Assembly: GCF_030285365.1 (NCBI RefSeq)
Contig: NZ_JASVDS010000001.1
Coordinates: forward strand, 124,001 to 188,000
Reading direction: 5' to 3'
DNA: 64,000 nucleotides
From: Roseateles subflavus
GTDB lineage: Bacteria > Pseudomonadota > Gammaproteobacteria > Burkholderiales > Burkholderiaceae_C
This document shows positions 58,980 through 64,000 of this stretch, piece after piece. Made by a program: the position numbers and the translations under genes. The number at the start of each line of letters is the position of its first letter. Position 1 is the first letter of the stretch. Below the pieces are notes generated by a model. The model was given only the letters and a program-made list of their open reading frames with translations. It was not told the origin of the DNA and ran no database searches.

Positions 58980-60038
58980 TCAGGCCTCCACCAGATCGCT
59001 GAACAGCTTGTGCCCGCAGGCGCGAGGCTGGTAGGCCGACACCTTGGCCGCGATGGCCGCGATGTGGTCCGGCGTCGTGCCGCAGCAGCCGCCGGCGATG
59101 TTCAGGAAGCCCGCCTGCGCGAACTCCGCCATCAGGCGGCCGGTGACGTCCGGGGTCTCGTCGAAGCCGGTGTCGCTCATCGGGTTGGGCAGGCCGGCGT
59201 TCGGGTAGCAGCTCACCGCCGTCTCGGGCGCGGCCTTGGCCAGCTCCTCGATGTAGGGGCGCATCAGCGTGGCGCCGAGGGCGCAGTTCAGGCCGATCGC
59301 CAGGGGCTTGGCGTGCCGCACGGAATGCCAGAAAGCGGTGACGGTCTGGCCCGACAGGATGCGGCCCGAGGCGTCGGTCACGGTGCCGGAGATGATCACG
59401 GGCAGGCGCTCGCCCGTGGCGTCCATCAGCTCGTCCAGCGCAAAGAGCGCGGCCTTGGCGTTGAGGGTGTCGAAGATGGTCTCGACGAGGAACAGGTCCA
59501 CCCCGCCCTCCAGCAGCCCCTTGGCCTGCTCGTAGTAGGCGGCGCGCAAGGTGTCGAAGTCCACGTTGCGGGCGCCGGGGTCGTTCACGTCCGGGCTGAT
59601 CGAGGCCGTGCGGGGCGTCGGGCCCAGGGCGCCGGCGGCGAAGCGCGGCTTCTCGGGGGTGCTGTACTTCTCGCACGCGGCGCGCGCCAGACGGGCGGCG
59701 GCCACGTTCATCTCGTAGGCGAAGTCCTGCAGGCCGTAGTCCTCCTGCGCGACCGAGGTGGTGCCGAAGGTATTGGTCTCGATGATGTCGGCGCCGGCGG
59801 CGAGGTACTGCTCGTGGATCTGGCTGATGACGTCCGGGCGGGTGAGCACCAGCAGGTCGTTGTTGCCCTTGAGGTCCTTGGGGTGGTCCGCGAAGCGCGT
59901 GGCGCGGAAATCGGCCTCGGTGAGCTTGTAGCGCTGGATCATCGTGCCCATCGCCCCGTCGAGGATGACGATGCGTTGCTTCATCAGCGCGGGCAAGGCG
60001 CTGCCACGGGTGTAGCGGGGGGCGGTAGGGGCGTTCAT
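58980..60038 (-). CDS. Homocysteine S-methyltransferase half of split methionine synthase
   Basis: A 352-residue protein equal to the N-terminal domain of MetH. It binds homocysteine at a zinc site: Cys in [13 protein letters not shown] and the pair [11 protein letters not shown]. Start region [27 protein letters not shown] matches MetH. It must work with the 915-residue partner at 54682-57429, which holds the cobalamin and folate domains. The two are separated by the inverted HD-GYP-like gene and about 1.5 kb. No riboswitch is visible before this half. The start at 60038 ([12 protein letters not shown]) is used. Confidence 0.94.
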   Translation of the reverse strand: MNAPTAPRYTRGSALPALMKQRIVILDGAMGTMIQRYKLTEADFRATRFADHPKDLKGNNDLLVLTRPDVISQIHEQYLAAGADIIETNTFGTTSVAQEDYGLQDFAYEMNVAAARLARAACEKYSTPEKPRFAAGALGPTPRTASISPDVNDPGARNVDFDTLRAAYYEQAKGLLEGGVDLFLVETIFDTLNAKAALFALDELMDATGERLPVIISGTVTDASGRILSGQTVTAFWHSVRHAKPLAIGLNCALGATLMRPYIEELAKAAPETAVSCYPNAGLPNPMSDTGFDETPDVTGRLMAEFAQAGFLNIAGGCCGTTPDHIAAIAAKVSAYQPRACGHKLFSDLVEA

Positions 60039-60113
60039 GCCCCCGATTGTAGGAAGGCCGCCCGGCATCCGCCCAGTGCAGGGCCTTCGCCATTCGCCCA
60101 GGCGGGCTCCGGC

Positions 60114-60767
60114 TCAGTACAAGGTGGCGTTCTGCCGGGCCTGCAGCGCCGCGTCATACGCCTCGCCGTCGAAGCTCGCCTCCAGGGCCTGCAGGATCTC
60201 ACCAGGCGAAGGCAGCTCGGCGCGGTCGCGCTGCACGGCCGGGTCCCACAGCCGCGAGCGCTTGATGGCTCGGGCGCACTGGAAGAAGACGAGGTTCACG
60301 GCAATCACCAGCACCGTGGCCGGCAGCTTGCCATCGACCGCAAAGCGCTCGCACAGGGCGGGCGAGGCGCTGATGCGGGCCGTGCCATTGACGCGCAACA
60401 CCTCGGGCACGCCGGGAATGAGGAACTGCAGCGCCACCTGCGGGTCGTGCAGCACGTTGCGCAGGCTGTCGATGCGGTCATTGCCTCGGCGGTCGGGCAT
60501 CAGCAGCGTCTTGGCGTCGGCCACCTGCACGAAGCCCGGGGCATCGCCGCGGGGGGAGGTGTCCAGGCCGTTCGGGCCGCGCGTGGCCAGCACCGCGAAG
60601 GGCGAGGCCTCGATGTAGCGGCGGTAGAGCGGGTGGATCTCGCGGCACTCCTTGAACAGCGAGGCCGGCGTGGGCACGCGGTCGTAGCGAGCGCGCAGTC
60701 CGGCGGCATCCCGCACGTCGTGCGAGGTGTCGAGCCAGTCGGGAAGGGGCGTGGCGGCAGTGCTCAT
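60114..60767 (-). CDS. Pyridoxamine-phosphate-oxidase-like FMN-binding protein
   Basis: A 217-residue split-barrel flavoprotein of the PNPOx family (YRRYIEASPFAVLATRGPNGLDTSPRGDAPGFVQVADAKTLLMPDRRGNDRIDSLRNVLHDPQVALQFLIPGVPEVLRVNGTARIS). It is longer than small nitroreductase-like forms and is probably not pdxH itself. The reaction is unknown. Its ATG overlaps the nucleoside hydrolase stop by 4 bases (ATGA), so translation is coupled. Last gene of a three-gene operon. Confidence 0.85.
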   Translation of the reverse strand: MSTAATPLPDWLDTSHDVRDAAGLRARYDRVPTPASLFKECREIHPLYRRYIEASPFAVLATRGPNGLDTSPRGDAPGFVQVADAKTLLMPDRRGNDRIDSLRNVLHDPQVALQFLIPGVPEVLRVNGTARISASPALCERFAVDGKLPATVLVIAVNLVFFQCARAIKRSRLWDPAVQRDRAELPSPGEILQALEASFDGEAYDAALQARQNATLY

Positions 60768-61744
60768 GGGGTCTCCAGGCGTCGGACCAGATGCCCGAGG
60801 CGTTCAGTGATGAGGTCGAAAAGGCCCTGGGCATCCACCTCGCCCAGCACGAGCGCGTTGCGCGGGCGGTCGGTGACGCCCCACCAGTCGATCACGCTCA
60901 TGCCCAGCGTGAGCGGGCTCTGGGTCTCGATCTCGACATTGCAGGTGCGGCCGCGGAACAGCTCGGGCTTGAGCAGCCAGGCAATCACGCAGGGGTCGTG
61001 CAGCGGGCCGCCCTGCTGGCCGTACTTCTGCTCGTCGAAGCGCTCGGCAAAGGCCAGCCAGCCCGCCACCGCCGGCCCGATGCGGCCGCCCAGCGCCCGG
61101 ATGGCCGCGATGCGCGCCGGGCTCGTCAGCGCCTGGTGCGTGCAGTCCAGCGGCACCAGGGTGATGGGCACGCCACTGGCGAACACCGCCGCCGCGGCGT
61201 GCGGATCCACGTAGCAGTTGAACTCGGCCGCGGGCGTGATGTTGCCGCCCTCGAAGCAGCCGCCGCCCATCAGCACGATGCGGCCGATGCGGGCGGCCAG
61301 CGCCGGTTCCTTCTGCAGGGCCAGGGCGATGTTGGTGAGCGGGCCGAGCGGGCACAGCGTCACGCTGCCGGCCGGGCGTTCCATGACGCTGCGGATGAGG
61401 AAGTCCACGGCGTGCCCGGCCTGCAGCGGCATGGTGGGCGCGGGCAGCTCGAAGCCGTCCAGCCCCGTCTTGCCATGCACATGCTCGGCCGTGACCAGCG
61501 GGCGTTGCAGGGGGCGGTCGGCGCCGGCATGCACGGGCAGGTCCGGCCGGCCGGCCAGCTCGCAGACCATGCGCGCATTGCGGCTGGTGAGCGCCAGCGG
61601 CACATTGCCGGCCACGGTGCTGATGCCCAGCACCTCGAGCTCCGGGCTGGCCAGGGCCAGCAGGAGGGCGATGGCGTCGTCCTGGCCCGGGTCGGTGTCG
61701 ATGACGATGGCCTGGCGGGCGCGGCCAGCAAGCGACGCGCTCAT
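60764..61744 (-). CDS. Inosine-uridine-type nucleoside hydrolase
   Basis: A 326-residue ribohydrolase that splits nucleosides into base and ribose. Ca2+-binding motif VIDTDPGQDDAIALLLAL near the N-terminus, LCPLGPLTNIALAL, IGRIVLMGGG, AEFNCYVDPHAAAAVFASG, and the active-site segment GPLHDPCVIAWLL with the metal Asp are all present. Full length, start MSASLAGRARQAIV. It overlaps the preceding FAH-family stop by 4 bases and the next ATG by 4 bases. Confidence 0.94.
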   Translation of the reverse strand: MSASLAGRARQAIVIDTDPGQDDAIALLLALASPELEVLGISTVAGNVPLALTSRNARMVCELAGRPDLPVHAGADRPLQRPLVTAEHVHGKTGLDGFELPAPTMPLQAGHAVDFLIRSVMERPAGSVTLCPLGPLTNIALALQKEPALAARIGRIVLMGGGCFEGGNITPAAEFNCYVDPHAAAAVFASGVPITLVPLDCTHQALTSPARIAAIRALGGRIGPAVAGWLAFAERFDEQKYGQQGGPLHDPCVIAWLLKPELFRGRTCNVEIETQSPLTLGMSVIDWWGVTDRPRNALVLGEVDAQGLFDLITERLGHLVRRLETP

Positions 61745-62820
61745 GCCCCGGCCTCCACGTCCGCATCCACCAGCGGCAGGGCGTCGTCGACCGATCCGTC
61801 CGGCACCGCGGTCTCGACCGGCAGCGCCGTGGCCTCCTGGGGATCCGGGTCCGTGAGGTTCAGCACGTCGAGGTCGATGGCCCCGAAGACGCTCTGCCCG
61901 TCGGCGCCCTTGAGATCGACCCGCAGGCTGTCGCCCCACTTCATGAAGCCGGTCTGCACCCCGGCCTTCTCGTCGGCCTCCAGCGCCCGGCGGTGGACCA
62001 GGCTCGCGCAGCCCTGGCGCGGCCGGGCGGGCCCGACGGGGCCGCTGGCCACGAGCACGCCGCTGCGCAGCGGCTTGAGGCGCACGGCCTGCGCGATGAG
62101 CTCGCCGAAGCTGAAGTGCATCTCGGCGCCCAGGTCCACGGGCCCGAACTTGCGGCCATTGAGCAAGGACAGCAGGCAGCCCTTGAGCCGCCCGCCGCGC
62201 CAGGCATCGCCCAGCTCGTCCGGCGTCACCAGCACCGGGGCGAAGCTGCAGGCCAGCTGGCTCAGGTGCGGGGCCTGACGGGCTTCGCGCTCCCGCAGCG
62301 CGAGCTGCTGCAGGCGCCAGTCACAGCTCAGGCCGATCAGTCGCACGGACTCCAGCGCCCCCTCCGGCGGCGCCGCCTGGGCGAGGTCCGCACACACGGC
62401 GACAAGGCCGGGCTGGAAGTCCAGGCCCAGCGCCTCGTTGGGCAGGCGCACAGGCTCCATCGGCCCCTGCAGCGACTCCGCCGGCCCGCGCAGCAGCACG
62501 GGCTCGCTGCCAGGCTCGGCCTCCGGCTGCCCCTCGATCAGCGCCTGCAGCGCCGCGTAGGCATTGCCCTGCAGCAGCGCCCGGGGGCGGGGCAGCGGGG
62601 CCATGCAGCGGGCGGGCTCGAAGGCGAAGGCATGGCGCGCCTTGCCGTGGTTCAGCGTGAGGAAGAGGTCCTCCAGCTGCGGCGCGAGAAAATTCCAGTC
62701 GTCCAGCACCTGCTGCAGCCGCGTGGCGATGCCATTGGCGTAGTGCGCCTGACTCAGATCCCGCGAGACGACCACCAGCTGGCCATCGCGGGATCCGTCA
62801 CGGTAGGTGGCTAGTTTCAT
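61741..62820 (-). CDS. FAH-family protein with degenerate metal site
   Basis: A 359-residue member of the fumarylacetoacetate hydrolase group (MKLATYRDGSRDGQLVVVSRDLSQAHYANGIATRLQQVLDDWNFLAPQLEDLF near the start; VTPDELGDAWRGGRLKGC, NGRKFGPVDLGAEMHFSFGELIAQAV, TGFMKWGDSLRVDLKG and GQSVFGAIDLDVLN later). Family metal ligands fall at DFQPGLVAV (133-142), where Gln136 and Gly138 replace the ExE glutamates. The usual Lys is Gln188, and only Asp167 remains. Catalysis is doubtful. A 60-residue acidic tail is extra. Start at 62820. It leads the operon with the nucleoside hydrolase and PNPOx-like genes. Confidence 0.8.
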   Translation of the reverse strand: MKLATYRDGSRDGQLVVVSRDLSQAHYANGIATRLQQVLDDWNFLAPQLEDLFLTLNHGKARHAFAFEPARCMAPLPRPRALLQGNAYAALQALIEGQPEAEPGSEPVLLRGPAESLQGPMEPVRLPNEALGLDFQPGLVAVCADLAQAAPPEGALESVRLIGLSCDWRLQQLALREREARQAPHLSQLACSFAPVLVTPDELGDAWRGGRLKGCLLSLLNGRKFGPVDLGAEMHFSFGELIAQAVRLKPLRSGVLVASGPVGPARPRQGCASLVHRRALEADEKAGVQTGFMKWGDSLRVDLKGADGQSVFGAIDLDVLNLTDPDPQEATALPVETAVPDGSVDDALPLVDADVEAGA

Positions 62821-62855
62821 CGTGGGTGACACTCCTGCATGCCCTGCATTGTCCA

Positions 62856-63908
62856 ATGAGCCGAGCGCCTTCGCCGATCACCGCCGCCCCGACGCCCCCG
62901 TCCGGCCCCGTCCCGCGTCCGGACCGGGGCCTGCTGGCGGCCGCGGGCGCCGCGCTGCTGGCCCATGCCTGGCTGCTGCTCGGCTGGCCCGAGCGCGAGC
63001 CGCGCCCGCTGCACAGCGCACCGCTGCTGCTGAGCGTGCGGGAGGCACCAGCGGCGGATCGGGCGCCCCCCGTGGCGACCCGGCCCCGTGACGCCCGACC
63101 GCGCCCCGCCCCGATCGCACGGCCGGGCGAGGCAGCCCCCGAGGCCGTCACGCCCGCGCCGCCCCTGCCCGCCCCCGCGGAGGCCGCTCCCCCAGCGCGC
63201 CCGGATCCTGACGTCGCCGGGGATGCCGAAGCCCCCCCGGCCGTCGGCGCCCCGGACCTCGCTGCCGTCCCCCCGCTGGGCGAGGGCGTCTGGCGCTACC
63301 GCCTGCGTCAGGCCGGCGAGGAGGGGGTGGCCGTGCTGCGCTGGCAGTCGCGCCCGCAGGGCTACGAGCTGACGCTGCGGCGCCGCCTGCCCAGCCACCC
63401 GCTGCCGGGCTGGCGCAGCGAGGGCGGGCGCGACGCCCTCGGCCTGGCGCCCCAGCGCTTCGCCGTGCTGCGCGGCCCGCGCGAGGTGCAGGCGCTCAAC
63501 TTCCGGCGCGACCAGGGCCTGATCAGCTATTCCGCGAGCACCGAGCTGCAACCGCTGGCGCCCGCGACCCAGGACCGCCTCTCCTGGTGGCTGCAGCTGC
63601 CGGCGCTGCTGCAGGCCTGGCAGGCCCAGCGCGGCACGCCGCTGGCCGGGCAGCGCTTCGAGATCCCCGTCGCGCTGATCCGCGGCGGTCTGCACCGCTG
63701 GCAGTTCAGCGTGCTGGGGCAGGAGGCGGGGCTGTGGCACCTGCAGCGCGGTGCGCTCGGGCCTTTCGATGCCCGGCTCGACGTCTGGCTGGACCCGGCT
63801 CGCCAGTTCCTGCCGGTGCGCCTGCACCAGCAGATCGGCGACGAGGACGGCTGGGAGATGGAGCTGCAGGACGAGCTCTCCGGCCCGGAACCTGCCGCGG
63901 CTGCGTGA
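62856..63908 (+). CDS. DUF3108 domain protein with N-terminal membrane helix
   Basis: A 350-residue protein. One membrane helix (LLAAAGAALLAHAWLLLGW) is followed by a long Pro/Ala/Arg-rich region to about residue 140, then a DUF3108-type beta-domain (GEGVWRYRLRQAGEEGVAVLRWQSRPQGYELTLRR, ISYSASTELQPLAPATQDRLSWWLQLPALL, FDARLDVWLDPARQFLPVRLHQQIGDEDGWEMELQ). Likely anchored in the inner membrane with the C-terminal domain in the periplasm. Function unknown. Divergent from the FAH-family gene with only 35 bases between. The last 92 bases of the window hold no gene I can support. Confidence 0.8.
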   Translation: MSRAPSPITAAPTPPSGPVPRPDRGLLAAAGAALLAHAWLLLGWPEREPRPLHSAPLLLSVREAPAADRAPPVATRPRDARPRPAPIARPGEAAPEAVTPAPPLPAPAEAAPPARPDPDVAGDAEAPPAVGAPDLAAVPPLGEGVWRYRLRQAGEEGVAVLRWQSRPQGYELTLRRRLPSHPLPGWRSEGGRDALGLAPQRFAVLRGPREVQALNFRRDQGLISYSASTELQPLAPATQDRLSWWLQLPALLQAWQAQRGTPLAGQRFEIPVALIRGGLHRWQFSVLGQEAGLWHLQRGALGPFDARLDVWLDPARQFLPVRLHQQIGDEDGWEMELQDELSGPEPAAAA

Positions 63909-64000
63909 CTTGTGACGCGCCTGCCACAAATAAAAGACCCCCCAGGCGCCGATCAGCCAGGCTTTCTGCCACTATTTGATCGCGGTCGAGGCCGTTAGCG

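Noticed and set aside
63909-64000. Possible start of another gene or promoter at the right edge
   Set aside because: Only 92 bases remain, with no clear start, motif or hairpin with a T-run.

Overview
The window is chromosomal DNA of a GC-rich betaproteobacterium. It most likely belongs to the Burkholderiales, near the Rubrivivax/Leptothrix/Roseateles group; this is inferred from gene content and protein style, since no search was run. Supporting signs are an atpI-B-E-F-H-A-G-D-C operon beside hemE and priA, a methionine synthase split into two genes with an S-adenosylhomocysteine (SAH) riboswitch, the porin-glnK-amtB order followed by a ComM/YifB gene, and a cytochrome b561/cytochrome c' pair. 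I see no rRNA, tRNA, CRISPR array, insertion sequence or prophage. Almost everything is housekeeping or metabolic, with many long antisense open frames that are GC artefacts.

Layout. 1-6.3 kb: the N-terminal end of a degenerate protein-kinase-like gene cut by the window edge, an AEC-family permease, an S9D-type secreted peptidase, and priA. 6.2-10.7 kb: a gene-free region with DnaA-box-like sites, hemE, a three-lipoprotein operon (CsgG-like, DUF4810, GNA1162/DUF799), and a hexose-phosphate mutarotase. 10.8-18.4 kb: the complete F1Fo ATP synthase operon on the minus strand, with a good -10 box upstream and a terminator downstream. 18.5-28 kb: an SMP-30 lactonase, two GNAT acetyltransferases, cytochrome b561 divergent from cytochrome c', AlaX, PhzF-like, an aminotransferase divergent from a MocR regulator, and a diguanylate cyclase divergent from an atypical receiver protein. 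28.8-39 kb: Uup ABC-F ATPase, an AraC regulator divergent from a P450, a secreted chitinase with a Pro-Thr linker, gshB, a BenE transporter and Kup. 39-46.8 kb: a TonB receptor divergent from a LysR regulator, gshA, a CheY-like protein and a secreted BNR-like protein.

46.8-57.4 kb: the nitrogen operon (porin, glnK, amtB) with a candidate sigma-54 promoter, comM/yifB, a Gfo/Idh/MocA oxidoreductase, a two-gene unit of a tiny membrane protein and an SPFH lipoprotein, a glycine-zipper protein, and the large metH half. 57.4-64 kb: the SAH riboswitch, a catalytically degenerate HD-GYP-like gene lying between the two metH halves, the homocysteine-methyltransferase half, and a tightly overlapping operon of a degenerate FAH-family protein, a nucleoside hydrolase and an FMN-binding protein. 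A DUF3108 protein closes the window.

The most unusual signals are non-coding. A decamer, GCAAGACCTG, occurs seven times and is written with rare codons where it lies in genes. An SAH riboswitch has a visible alternative pairing. There is also a strongly structured spacer between atpD and atpC. Three proteins look like pseudoenzymes: the kinase-like, HD-GYP-like and FAH-like ones.
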